From Scatosoma sp045533485 (GTDB taxonomy: Bacteria > Bacillota > Clostridia > Christensenellales > Borkfalkiaceae): DNA of 64,000 bases. Shown in pieces: positions 31,395 through 39,419 of the stretch. A program made the translations under genes and the position numbers. Position 1 is the stretch's first letter. Every line of letters begins with the position of its first letter. The stretch spans positions 48,151 through 112,150 of the forward strand of contig JAZSHX010000026.1 of NCBI GenBank assembly GCA_045533485.1. The letters are read 5' to 3'. The notes beneath the pieces are model-generated. The model did no database searches. It saw only the letters and a list, made by a program, of their open reading frames with translations, and was not told where the DNA came from.

Positions 31395-33038
31395 ATGCAT
31401 AAAACAATAAACAGTACAGAATTCCGTAAGATGATACTTGTCGGCGCGAGACAGCTTGAAATCAACCGCGCCAAAGCAGACGCGCTGAACGTGTTCCCCG
31501 TGCCTGACGGCGACACGGGTACGAATATGTCTTTAACGATGCAGTCGGCTGTGCGCGAGCTTACCGCTTGCCCGTCTAATGCGTTTAGCGAAATTTGCAA
31601 CAGTATTTCCAAAGGCGCTTTGAAAGGCGCGCGCGGAAACTCCGGCGTTATTCTTTCGCAAATATTCAAAGGTATTTGCTCCGTTTTGGGCAAATGCGAA
31701 AAGGAAGTGGATACCAAAACGTTCGCAAAGGCAATGGAAGCCGGCACGAAGGTAGCGTACGGCGCCGTTTCCGTACCCAAGGAAGGTACGATTTTGACGG
31801 TTATTCGTATGATGAGCGAAGCCGCACCGAAACTTGCCAACAAGAGAAAGAATTTTGAAGAATTTTTCCAAGACGTAATTGCAGAAGGCGATAGAGCGCT
31901 TGCATTGACGCCCGAATTGTTGCCCGTTTTGAAAAAAGCAGGCGTAGTGGATAGCGGCGGCTTTGGTCTTATGACCATTTTCAAAGGGTTCTTGTCCGAG
32001 CTTTCCGGCGAAGAAATCCCTGAAACACCTACCGAAATGGATAATGCGGACGAAGAAGCGGGATTTGGCGACAATTCCAGCATCGTCAATATGGATTTGG
32101 GCGACATTCAATACGCGTACTGTACGGAATTTTTTATCATTAACTTGAAAAAGAGCACGACGCTTTCCGCTATCGACCGTTTACGCGAACGCTTGATGAC
32201 GCTTGGCGACAGCGTAATTTGTATCGGCGATTTGGAGCTTGTCAAGGTGCACGTACACACGAATAACCCCGGTAAAGCGCTTACGTATGCGTTGGAGCTT
32301 GGGGAGCTTGACAGACCTAAAATTGAAAATATGTTAGAGCAAAACCGTCAAATCAAAGCCAAGATGGAAGCGGAAAAGAAAGAAATGGGTATGCTTGCCA
32401 TTTGTACGGGTAGCGGTCTTTCCGACATTTTCCGTGATTTGATGGTGGACCGTATCATTGAAGGCGGTCAAACGATGAACCCCAGCGCAAGCGACATTGC
32501 AAACGCGGCGCAAAAAATCAATGCGGAACACATTTTCATATTCCCCAACAATAAAAATATCATTTTGGCGGCGGAACAAGCCAAAGCGCTTGTGGATAAC
32601 AAAACCATTCACGTAATCCCGACCAAGAACGTGCCGCAGGGCTTTGCGGCGGCGCTTGAATTTAACCCCGAAGCAAGCGCGGAAGAAAATAAAACCAACA
32701 TGATTCACGCCCTTGATAACGTGAAAGCAGGGCAGGTTACGTACGCAGTACGTAATACGTCGCTCAACGGCTTCTCCATCAAGGAAGGCGACATCATCGG
32801 TTTGGACGATAAAAAGATTTTGGCGAAATCGCAATCGGTGGAAGAAACGGTTATCAAATTGCTTGGCAAGATGAAGGAAGATTTCCATCAAATGATCACG
32901 CTTTACTACGGCGAAGACGTCAATGCAAGCGAAGCGGAAGCGCTTTGCGCGGCGATTGCGGAAAAATATCCCGATTGCGACGTGGATTTCCACAACGGCG
33001 GTCAATCGGTGTATTACTACATCTTATCGCTTGAATAA
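31395..33038 (+). CDS. fakA: Fatty acid kinase catalytic subunit FakA (DAK2 domain)
   Basis: 547 residues. The ATP-binding DAK2/DhaL domain (NVFPVPDGDTGTNMSLTM near residues 35-52, GARGNSGVILSQI) is followed by the FakA middle domain and a C-terminal DegV-like half. With a FakB partner it phosphorylates exogenous fatty acids for phospholipid synthesis. A DegV/FakB-type protein is encoded at 38478. I start at the ATG at 31395, 10 bases after AAGGAG. Confidence 0.93.
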   Translation: MHKTINSTEFRKMILVGARQLEINRAKADALNVFPVPDGDTGTNMSLTMQSAVRELTACPSNAFSEICNSISKGALKGARGNSGVILSQIFKGICSVLGKCEKEVDTKTFAKAMEAGTKVAYGAVSVPKEGTILTVIRMMSEAAPKLANKRKNFEEFFQDVIAEGDRALALTPELLPVLKKAGVVDSGGFGLMTIFKGFLSELSGEEIPETPTEMDNADEEAGFGDNSSIVNMDLGDIQYAYCTEFFIINLKKSTTLSAIDRLRERLMTLGDSVICIGDLELVKVHVHTNNPGKALTYALELGELDRPKIENMLEQNRQIKAKMEAEKKEMGMLAICTGSGLSDIFRDLMVDRIIEGGQTMNPSASDIANAAQKINAEHIFIFPNNKNIILAAEQAKALVDNKTIHVIPTKNVPQGFAAALEFNPEASAEENKTNMIHALDNVKAGQVTYAVRNTSLNGFSIKEGDIIGLDDKKILAKSQSVEETVIKLLGKMKEDFHQMITLYYGEDVNASEAEALCAAIAEKYPDCDVDFHNGGQSVYYYILSLE

Positions 33039-33061
33039 AAACAAATAAATAAGTACGAAAG

Positions 33062-33096
33062 CGGGAGGAACGGCGGAAGCACTCTTCCCGTTTTTT
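33062..33096 (+). terminator. Intrinsic terminator after fakA
   Basis: CGGGAGG (33062-33068) pairs with CTTCCCG (33084-33090), followed by six T. Confidence 0.7.
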
Positions 33097-33169
33097 GTAA
33101 GGCTCTGTCACATCATTTGGTTGATTTTTGAACCGCCGCTTTGAAATTCTGCGCGATATTACGTCGAAC

Positions 33170-33240
33170 TGCGTTATGTTTTGGTTGCGTGCACACAAGT
33201 ACGCGCCCTGCAACAAGCACTTGTTCTCCTTATCTCGCTT
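33170..33240. repeat. Stem-loop repeat D1 inside the MITE-like element
   Basis: Shares ACTGCGTTA and the 3' flank ACTTGTTCTCC.TATCTCGCTTGC with copies A and B; inner GCGTGC/GTACGC stem has one mismatch and the outer arm is degenerate. Confidence 0.45.
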
Positions 33241-33270
33241 GCATTTGAAAGCGGCTTGGAAAAATGCTAC

Positions 33271-33355
33271 GAAATACGACGTGTTTTGTTCGGTTACAGA
33301 CCGCTGGGGGTATGCGCCCTCACAAAACACTTGTCTTTCTTGTATTTTTCTCATC
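33271..33355. repeat. Stem-loop repeat D2 inside the MITE-like element
   Basis: Outer arm GTGTTTTGT (33281-33289) with ACAAAACAC (33322-33330), a perfect 9-bp stem whose sequence differs from all other copies; the 3' flank ACTTGTCTTTCTTGTAT is recognisable. Confidence 0.5.
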
Positions 33356-33465
33356 AACCGCCAAAAATGTTTTTGTCTAAATCAACCACTCTCTGCGACA
33401 CAGCCTTTAATGAAGTGTAATTATAGAATTGACAAAGATTTTTATAAAACCAAGGAGCGCGTGAA

Positions 33466-35472
33466 ATGAAATTGTCTGCGCTTCGCCAAGTGGGCGAAAA
33501 AAGGGAAAAGGAATTTCAAAAATTAGGTATTTACCAAGCGGAAGACTTGGTGAAGTATTTTCCGCGCGCCTATTTGGATTTGACGGAGCGCGCATCCTTA
33601 AAAACGGCGTATCATAACGATATGGTGCTGATTGCGTGCGAAGTGACGCGGCTTGCGCCCACCAACTTTAACAGCCGCGTAAAAATCGTCAAGGCGTTTT
33701 GTTCGCAGGACGGCTTTCCTTTCACGGCGGTGTGGTTTAATCAACCGTACGTGGCGCAAAAGCTCAAAGTAGGGGAATACCTTTTTTACGGGCGCGTGCA
33801 AAACAAATACGGGCAAATTTCGCTTGTCAATCCTACCTTTGAGCCGATGGATAAAAACGTGCGCTTGAAAGGCATTGTGCCCGTGTATTCGCTCAAAGGC
33901 AGGCTTAGCCAAAAAATTATGCGCGACGCGGTAAAGGAAGCGCTTACCAAGGTGGATATTGAAAGCGTAATCCCTTATCCCATTATACAAAAATATAATT
34001 TACCGCTGTTGCCTAAGGCGTATTTTGACGTGCACAATCCCCCCGATGAAAAAACCAAGGCGTTGGCGTCCGAGCGGATTGCCTTGGAAGAATATTTCAC
34101 GCTCATTTCCGCGTTCAAGATTATGAAAGGCGGCAAGGAAGAAGTGCGTACCCGTAAGTACGGCGTAACGGCAGGGCAGGTGAAGGCGTTTGCTTCGCGG
34201 TTTGGCTTTGAATTTACCGACGGGCAAAAGCAGGCGGTCAACGACGTGTACAACAACGTACACGCGCCTACGAATATGAATAGATTGTTGCAAGGCGACG
34301 TGGGCAGCGGTAAAACGGCGGTGGCGCTTTGCGGTATTTATATGGCGGTGGAAAGCGGCTACGCGGCGGCGTATTTGTCGCCCACGGAAGTTTTGGCGGA
34401 GCAAAATTATAACGTTTTGAAAAAATACTTCCCAGAAAGGGAAGTGGGGTATTTGTCGGGCAGCATGACAGGCAAAGAAAAACGGGAAATGAAGGAGCGG
34501 TTACAGCGCGGCGAAATAGATATTTTATGCGGCACGCACGCCATTTTGCAAGAAGACGTTATCATCCCGAATTTGAGCTTTATCGTTTGCGACGAACAGC
34601 ACCGTTTTGGCGTGGCGCAACGCAACGCGTTGGCGGAAAAGGGGCAAGGCGTGGATATGCTGGTTATGAGCGCAACGCCTATCCCCCGCACGCTTTCGTT
34701 GATTTTCTACGGGGATTTGGACGTGACGACGATTACGGACAAGCCCAAGGCGCGGCAGGAAATTTCCACAAGCATTATCCCTGTTTCTAAATACGACGAT
34801 ATGCTCTCCTACGTGCAAAAGGAGACGCAGGCAGGCAAGCAGGCATATTTTGTGTGCGCAAAAATCGAAGATGACGAAGAAGGCACGATTATGAGCGTCA
34901 ACGAACTGTTTGAAGAGCTCAAAGGCCGATTGCCTACCGTGCGGTTTGGATTGTTGCACGGAAAAATGAAAGACAAGGATAAAACGGCGGTAATGACGGC
35001 GTTTAAAAACCGCGAATACGATTGTTTGGTGTCGACGACGGTGATAGAAGTGGGCGTAGACGTACCCAACGCGACGATTATGATTATCTACAATGCCGAA
35101 AGGTTTGGGCTTTCGCAACTGCACCAGCTTCGCGGACGTGTCGGCAGGGGGAGCGATAAGAGCTATTGCTTCCTGTTGATGGGGACGGAAACGGAAAGCG
35201 CAAAGAAACGGCTGTTGACAATGAAAACGCACACGGACGGGTTTAAAATTGCGGAAAAGGATTTGGAAATGCGCGGCAGCGGCGATTTCTTCGGTACGCG
35301 GCAATCGGGCAAAATGCTGGGCGATATCAAAAACTTAAAATATCCCACGCAAGTGGTGTTTGCGGCGAAAAAGTTGTCCGACGACGCATTTGAAGGGCGC
35401 TTTGATACGCAGGCGTTACGCGACGCGGCAATGAAAAAATACGACAGTTTGAAGGATATAGTGCTTAATTAG
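33466..35472 (+). CDS. recG: ATP-dependent DNA helicase RecG
   Basis: 668 residues. It reverses stalled forks and processes recombination intermediates. Wedge/OB domain (about 1-180) precedes helicase motifs GDVGSGKTAVAL, TEVLAEQ, CDEQHRFGVAQR, SATPIPRTL and QLRGRVGRG, and the C-terminal TRG region. Start ATG behind AAGGAGCGCGTGAA. It closes the conserved block that began with yicC. Confidence 0.96.
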   Translation: MKLSALRQVGEKREKEFQKLGIYQAEDLVKYFPRAYLDLTERASLKTAYHNDMVLIACEVTRLAPTNFNSRVKIVKAFCSQDGFPFTAVWFNQPYVAQKLKVGEYLFYGRVQNKYGQISLVNPTFEPMDKNVRLKGIVPVYSLKGRLSQKIMRDAVKEALTKVDIESVIPYPIIQKYNLPLLPKAYFDVHNPPDEKTKALASERIALEEYFTLISAFKIMKGGKEEVRTRKYGVTAGQVKAFASRFGFEFTDGQKQAVNDVYNNVHAPTNMNRLLQGDVGSGKTAVALCGIYMAVESGYAAAYLSPTEVLAEQNYNVLKKYFPEREVGYLSGSMTGKEKREMKERLQRGEIDILCGTHAILQEDVIIPNLSFIVCDEQHRFGVAQRNALAEKGQGVDMLVMSATPIPRTLSLIFYGDLDVTTITDKPKARQEISTSIIPVSKYDDMLSYVQKETQAGKQAYFVCAKIEDDEEGTIMSVNELFEELKGRLPTVRFGLLHGKMKDKDKTAVMTAFKNREYDCLVSTTVIEVGVDVPNATIMIIYNAERFGLSQLHQLRGRVGRGSDKSYCFLLMGTETESAKKRLLTMKTHTDGFKIAEKDLEMRGSGDFFGTRQSGKMLGDIKNLKYPTQVVFAAKKLSDDAFEGRFDTQALRDAAMKKYDSLKDIVLN

Positions 35473-35492
35473 TAGACTTTGTCATAAAAAAA

Positions 35493-35514
35493 TATGAAAA
35501 AAATTTTTTTCATA
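35493..35514 (+). terminator. A/T palindrome after recG
   Basis: A perfect 22-base palindrome centred on AAAAAAATTTTTTT, with TATG and CATA at its ends, 20 bases after the recG stop. It could act as a terminator on both strands. Confidence 0.5.
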
Positions 35515-35518
35515 GGTA

Positions 35519-35547
35519 TTGACGAATAATAAAAAATATTGTATAAT
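35519..35547 (+). promoter_or_regulatory. Promoter of hisIE
   Basis: TTGACG at 35519-35524, 17-base spacer, TATAAT at 35542-35547. Confidence 0.8.
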
Positions 35548-35577
35548 AATAGAGAAGGAAGTAAGCGGAGGTGTATT

Positions 35578-36216
35578 ATGACGCTTGAAAAAGTAAACGT
35601 GAACGTGCAGGATTTGCAATTTGACGAAAAGGGTTTATTGCCCGTAATCGTGCAAGATTATGAAAGCGGTGAAGTGCTTTCGCACGTGTATATGAACGCG
35701 GACGCGCTCAAAAAGACCTTTGAAACGGGATATGTGTATCATTTCTGCCGTGAAAAGGAAAACGTTATCAAATTTGGCGGTGCGCTTGGCAACGTGCAAC
35801 AGGTAAAAACGGCATTTTTGGACGATGCAAACCAAACGCTGCTTTTGAAAGTGCGCCAAACCAAACAAGCAGCGCCTGAAAAGAATTCGTTTACTTGTTT
35901 CCCCAACCAAATTTTGGGCGAATATAAAGATATCGGCGGTGAAATGCTCGGTCGCTTGCAACGCATTGTGGACGGGTATAAAAAAGATCCCGAAGACGGC
36001 GGCTACACCAGCTTTTTGTTTGCGCGCGGCGTGGACAGAATCGGCAAAAAAGTAGGCGAAGAAGCCGTAGAATTTGTTATCGCGGCGAAAAATCCGGACA
36101 AGCAAGGCGTGGTGCATGAAGCGGCGGATTTGCTGTATCACACGACCGTGCTTTTAAGCGCACGCGGCATTAAGCTTAGCGAAGTGTGCGCAGAGCTTTG
36201 CAAACGTAACAGATAA
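35578..36216 (+). CDS. hisIE: HisIE-like protein with intact HisE and degenerate HisI domain
   Basis: 212 residues. HisE (phosphoribosyl-ATP pyrophosphatase, about 118-210) looks intact: GYTSFLFARG, KKVGEEAVEFVIAAKN and EAADLLYH. The HisI part (about 1-110) keeps FDEKGLLPVIVQDYESGEVL and the MNADALKKTFETG stretch, but the region that should read RLWRKGE.SG is replaced, DCD.D is DDANQ, and of the zinc cysteines only the last (FTCF) remains. The cyclohydrolase activity is therefore doubtful. No other his gene is in the window. GGAGG ribosome site, own promoter and terminator. Confidence 0.85.
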   Translation: MTLEKVNVNVQDLQFDEKGLLPVIVQDYESGEVLSHVYMNADALKKTFETGYVYHFCREKENVIKFGGALGNVQQVKTAFLDDANQTLLLKVRQTKQAAPEKNSFTCFPNQILGEYKDIGGEMLGRLQRIVDGYKKDPEDGGYTSFLFARGVDRIGKKVGEEAVEFVIAAKNPDKQGVVHEAADLLYHTTVLLSARGIKLSEVCAELCKRNR

Positions 36217-36235
36217 GTACATAAAGGCAAATAAA

Positions 36236-36268
36236 CGGGCTTGGACAAAAGTGTCCAAGCCCGATTTT
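36236..36268 (+). terminator. Intrinsic terminator after hisIE
   Basis: Perfect 12-bp stem CGGGCTTGGACA (36236-36247) with TGTCCAAGCCCG (36252-36263), then ATTTTATTTTG. Confidence 0.88.
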
Positions 36269-36279
36269 ATTTTGCTGTT

Positions 36280-37092
36280 TTATTCAAATTCGAAAAATTC
36301 CCAGTAATAGATAGCGATAGAATAATATTGCGATTGCACGGGTTCGGTTGCGTAATAGCAGATCCCTTCTTGTAAAGAAGTAAGCTCAGTTAAAGTGTTG
36401 CTCTTGTTAATCCAAATAGGGTACAGACCCTTGATAGCTAACGATAAATCGTAAACTTCTCCGCTTGCGGTTGCCGTTAAGAAATACCTACCGTCTTTTT
36501 GGGAAACGTATCCGCGCTGAATAACGGTGTAGTCGCTGCTTTCCGCCGCCCCTTTTACCGACAAAGCAATATCTTGCAAGGATTTGTCAATTTCTTCTTT
36601 GGAATATGTGCCTTGGTGATTGGAAGTGAATAAATACGTTTCCAAGCCGTTGCCGTTTTCGTCCAAAATATCCACGTGCAGCGTGGGATACAGCTTGTAA
36701 CCGCTTGCAACAATGATATGCGCAATCAAACCGCCGTCAAAGGTAGCGGTAAGCACCTTCGATTGCAGCTTGGGTTTTACCGTTTCGTACGTGCCTTGTA
36801 GCGTTTCGCCCGTATAGCGTTTGAGCGTGATTTTATCATCTTCCGTAAAAGAGATTTCCGCTTTTTGCGTGTACGTAGCGGCAAGCGGATCAAATACGGA
36901 CGAATAACCGACGGTATACGTTCGCGAAATATGCGTGTTGTCGGCTAAACAGGTGTACGGCATTGTATACGATTGCAAATACCACGTATAATCGGTGGGA
37001 TTTGTCGAACGCATACAACCGCCGGAAAATGCGCAAACGAATACGGTTAGCAATACAAGAAATACGTATTTTATCCTTTTCACGGCTTTCAT
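36280..37092 (-). CDS. Lipoprotein of unknown function
   Basis: 270 residues. A basic start (MKAVKRIK), hydrophobic stretch and lipobox FSGGC put the lipidated Cys at about residue 26. The mature part is rich in Thr/Tyr/Ser and predicted beta strands; a repeated TGETLQGTYE-type segment suggests a lipocalin-like or META-type barrel, but no family was recognised. It has its own promoter, points toward hisIE, and has good GGAG ribosome site. Confidence 0.8.
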   Translation of the reverse strand: MKAVKRIKYVFLVLLTVFVCAFSGGCMRSTNPTDYTWYLQSYTMPYTCLADNTHISRTYTVGYSSVFDPLAATYTQKAEISFTEDDKITLKRYTGETLQGTYETVKPKLQSKVLTATFDGGLIAHIIVASGYKLYPTLHVDILDENGNGLETYLFTSNHQGTYSKEEIDKSLQDIALSVKGAAESSDYTVIQRGYVSQKDGRYFLTATASGEVYDLSLAIKGLYPIWINKSNTLTELTSLQEGICYYATEPVQSQYYSIAIYYWEFFEFE

Positions 37093-37112
37093 CTCCTTTT
37101 TTTTGTAGCATT

Positions 37113-37141
37113 AGTATAACATACGTTTTTCGATTTGTCAA
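37113..37141 (-). promoter_or_regulatory. Promoter of the lipoprotein gene
   Basis: On the minus strand TTGACA (37141-37136), 17-base spacer, TATACT (37118-37113). Confidence 0.8.
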
Positions 37142-37259
37142 GAGTGTATTTTTTTGCACTCTACTCACAGTAGAGTGGTTTTCTATCGTGGGTAGAGAAC
37201 GGTAAAAAAGCAGTAGAACTTATCAAAGATAAGATAGAGAAAAAACACGGTTAAAAAGG

Positions 37260-37288
37260 TTGGGAAACGGGCAAAAATAAAGTATAAT
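37260..37288 (+). promoter_or_regulatory. Promoter of the minD leader
   Basis: TTGGGA at 37260-37265, 17-base spacer, TATAAT at 37283-37288. It lies 140 bases before minD and just before a terminator-like hairpin. Confidence 0.6.
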
Positions 37289-37301
37289 AAACCTGCAAAA
37301 G

Positions 37302-37331
37302 GGCGAAAGCGTTGTAAAAATCGCCTTTTTT
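37302..37331 (+). terminator. Promoter-proximal terminator in the minD leader
   Basis: GGCGA (37302-37306) pairs with TCGCC (37321-37325), followed by six T. Transcripts from the promoter would be about 35-40 bases long if they stop here, so this may be an attenuator. Further down, TACCTGCGC (37395-37403) can pair with GCGCGGTA (37411-37418) at the edge of the minD ribosome site. Confidence 0.5.
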
Positions 37332-37428
37332 ATCAAATAAACGATAAAGCGGCAAAACCTGACAAAATACAGCGGTTGCTTTTTGGTATTCTAATACCTG
37401 CGCGAAAGAAGCGCGGTAGGAGAGTGCT

Positions 37429-38199
37429 ATGGCAAGAAAAATTGTCGTAACGTCGGGGAAAGGCGGCGTGGGGAAAACGACGGTGGCGGCGCAGCTTGCG
37501 GCGCAGCTGTCAAGACGCGGACAGCGCGTAGTGCTGTGCGACGCCGATTTTGGCTTGAACAACGTCGACGTGGTGACGGGCGTGGAAAATTTAATAACCT
37601 ACGACGTGGTCGACGTGATGGAAGGCAGGTGCAGGGCAAAACAAGCGCTGGTTCGGCATCCCGATTTTGGCAATTTGTACGTTTTGAGCAGTTGTCACTC
37701 CGCACCTGAACGGTACGTATCGCCGCAGTCGTTAAAGCTGGTGCTTGAAGCACTTGCGCCGCAGTTTGATTTTGTTTTGATCGACTGTCCTGCCGGGATA
37801 GACGACGGGTTTCATAGAGCGGTTGCGGCGGCGGAAGAAGCCATTGTCGTAACGACGCCGCAGGTGTCGGCACTGCGTGACGCAGACAAGGTGATTACGC
37901 TTTTGAAAAGCTATCGCTTGGATAAAGTGCATTTGGTCGTCAATAAGGTGCGCGGCGATTTGCTTATGACGGGAAAAATCGTGTCGCCGAAAGAGATAGA
38001 ACAGTTGTTAAAGACGGAGATTTTAGCCGTAATCCCCGAAGAATACGAGATTTCGCTGGGGGGATTTTCCAAGGTACATACGCCCTTTAAGGTGCTTGGT
38101 AACAACCTGCTTTCCGGCAAAAGAAAAACGTTTGACGTGACGCGCAAATACAGCGGATTTATCGGCAGTATTCGCAGGGCGATCAAACGCAACGTGTGA
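37429..38199 (+). CDS. minD: Septum site-determining ATPase MinD
   Basis: 256 residues. A deviant Walker A SGKGGVGKTT (residues 9-18), CDADFGLNNVD and DCPAGIDDGF identify MinD, the membrane-cycling ATPase that positions division. The C-terminal GFIGSIRRAIKRNV is a fitting amphipathic membrane-targeting helix. minC is not next to it; a possible MinE follows after 17 bases. Confidence 0.93.
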   Translation: MARKIVVTSGKGGVGKTTVAAQLAAQLSRRGQRVVLCDADFGLNNVDVVTGVENLITYDVVDVMEGRCRAKQALVRHPDFGNLYVLSSCHSAPERYVSPQSLKLVLEALAPQFDFVLIDCPAGIDDGFHRAVAAAEEAIVVTTPQVSALRDADKVITLLKSYRLDKVHLVVNKVRGDLLMTGKIVSPKEIEQLLKTEILAVIPEEYEISLGGFSKVHTPFKVLGNNLLSGKRKTFDVTRKYSGFIGSIRRAIKRNV

Positions 38200-38216
38200 A
38201 AGGGGGGCGAAAAGCA

Positions 38217-38450
38217 ATGCAAAAACAAACGCAGGAATACGCACGCTTGCACAGCGTCATACAAGCGGATAAATCGGTGATGAGCGACGCGTGTAAAACG
38301 CTGGTGTTAAACGATTTTGCAAATAAATTTAACGAATATTTCGATTTGATAGGATTGCCGAAAATGCAAATAAATTGCAAAAACGGCAAATATACCGTCG
38401 ATATCACGTTTGACGCAGAGCGAATAAAAAAGTTTTTCGTACTTAAATAA
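38217..38450 (+). CDS. Putative divergent MinE
   Basis: 77 residues. Position right after minD, size, and layout resemble MinE: an N-terminal helix with ARLHSVIQADKS in the place of the MinD-interacting A.eRL..v...DR segment, then a helix and a beta strand pair around YFDLIGLPKMQINC and KYTVDITFD. Identity is too low to be sure from reading alone. ATG at 38217 follows AAAGGGGGG. Confidence 0.5.
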   Translation: MQKQTQEYARLHSVIQADKSVMSDACKTLVLNDFANKFNEYFDLIGLPKMQINCKNGKYTVDITFDAERIKKFFVLK

Positions 38451-38477
38451 ACCATACAAAATATACAGGAGAAAAAG

Positions 38478-39353
38478 ATGAAAAAGCGGAAATTTGAAAT
38501 TATAACGGACACGGGCTGTGATATGCCTGAAAGCTACCTGCGCGAACACGGCGTTACGTTCGTGCGGCTTGGTTACACCATGAACAACGTCAATTACGAA
38601 GGCGTAGACGGAGAGCGTTTGGGGGTGCAGGAATTTTACAACCGCTTGCGCGGCGGCGCTATGCCGACCACCTATCAAGTGACGGGGGAAACGGCGGCAA
38701 CGTATATCGAACGCAGTTTCCGCGACGGCAAGGACGTGCTGGTTTTGACCTTTTCGTCGGGGCTTTCGGGAACTTGCGACAGCTTCCGCGTGGCGGCGCG
38801 CGCGCTTTCCAAGCAATATAAAAACCGTAAAATTTGCGTGGTGGATACGCTCTGTGCGTCCATGGGGCAGGGCTTGCTTTTAGATTACGTAGTGAAAAAA
38901 GCCGACGAAGGCGCAAGCTTGGACGAAACGGCGAAATACGCCGAAAACTTAAAATTGCATATTTGTCACCATTTCACGGTGGATAATCTGTTCCACTTAA
39001 AGCGCGGCGGCAGAGTTTCTTCCGCGACGGCAATCGTGGGCACGATACTCAAAATTAAGCCCGTTTTGCACGTGGACGACAACGGGAAGTTGGTAGCCGT
39101 CGGCAAAGCGATGGGCAGGAAAAAGGCGTTGCACGCTTTGGTGGAACGGGTGTTGCAAACAAAAGATATCTGCGAAAATGATCCCATTTTTATCAGTCAC
39201 GGCGATTGCGCGGATGACGTGGCGTACGTGGAAGAAGAGCTTAGAAAGCATTTCCCTTCCACGCAAATTTACACGCATTATATCGGGCCTGTAATCGGCA
39301 CGCACGCAGGCGCGGGTACGGTGGCGGTTTTCCACAAAGGCACGCATAGATAA
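38478..39353 (+). CDS. DegV family fatty-acid-binding protein (FakB type)
   Basis: 291 residues. ITDTGCDMP near the N-terminus, TYQVTGE, FSSGLSGTCDS, and LKRGGRVSSATA are the DegV signatures that bind one fatty acid chain. Such proteins present the fatty acid to FakA (encoded at 31395) for phosphorylation. It lies 27 bases after the MinE-like gene. Confidence 0.9.
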   Translation: MKKRKFEIITDTGCDMPESYLREHGVTFVRLGYTMNNVNYEGVDGERLGVQEFYNRLRGGAMPTTYQVTGETAATYIERSFRDGKDVLVLTFSSGLSGTCDSFRVAARALSKQYKNRKICVVDTLCASMGQGLLLDYVVKKADEGASLDETAKYAENLKLHICHHFTVDNLFHLKRGGRVSSATAIVGTILKIKPVLHVDDNGKLVAVGKAMGRKKALHALVERVLQTKDICENDPIFISHGDCADDVAYVEEELRKHFPSTQIYTHYIGPVIGTHAGAGTVAVFHKGTHR

Positions 39354-39384
39354 CGCTTTATAGTAAGATAAACACAAAAAATAT

Positions 39385-39419
39385 CCCCTGCTTGGGTAAC
39401 CGAGCAGGGGTGGTTTTTT
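39385..39419. terminator. Bidirectional terminator between the DegV and AraC genes
   Basis: CCCCTGCTTGG (39385-39395) pairs with CCGAGCAGGGG (39400-39410), then TGGTTTTTT. It separates convergent genes. Confidence 0.85.

Larger units (their letters stand above)
33101..33405. mobile_element. MITE-like element with 27-bp imperfect terminal inverted repeats
   Basis: Left end 33101-33127 and right end 33379-33405 are inverted copies: GGCTsTGTCrCA, five variable bases, then TGGTTGATTT. There is no transposase gene and no certain target duplication. The interior holds two units related to the stem-loop repeat family. It fills most of the 427-base gap between fakA and recG; the rest (33406-33465) only carries the recG ribosome site. 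Confidence 0.65.

Noticed and set aside
32920..33469. Open frames across the fakA-recG gap
   Set aside because: They cover the MITE-like element and repeats, lack ribosome sites and match no family.
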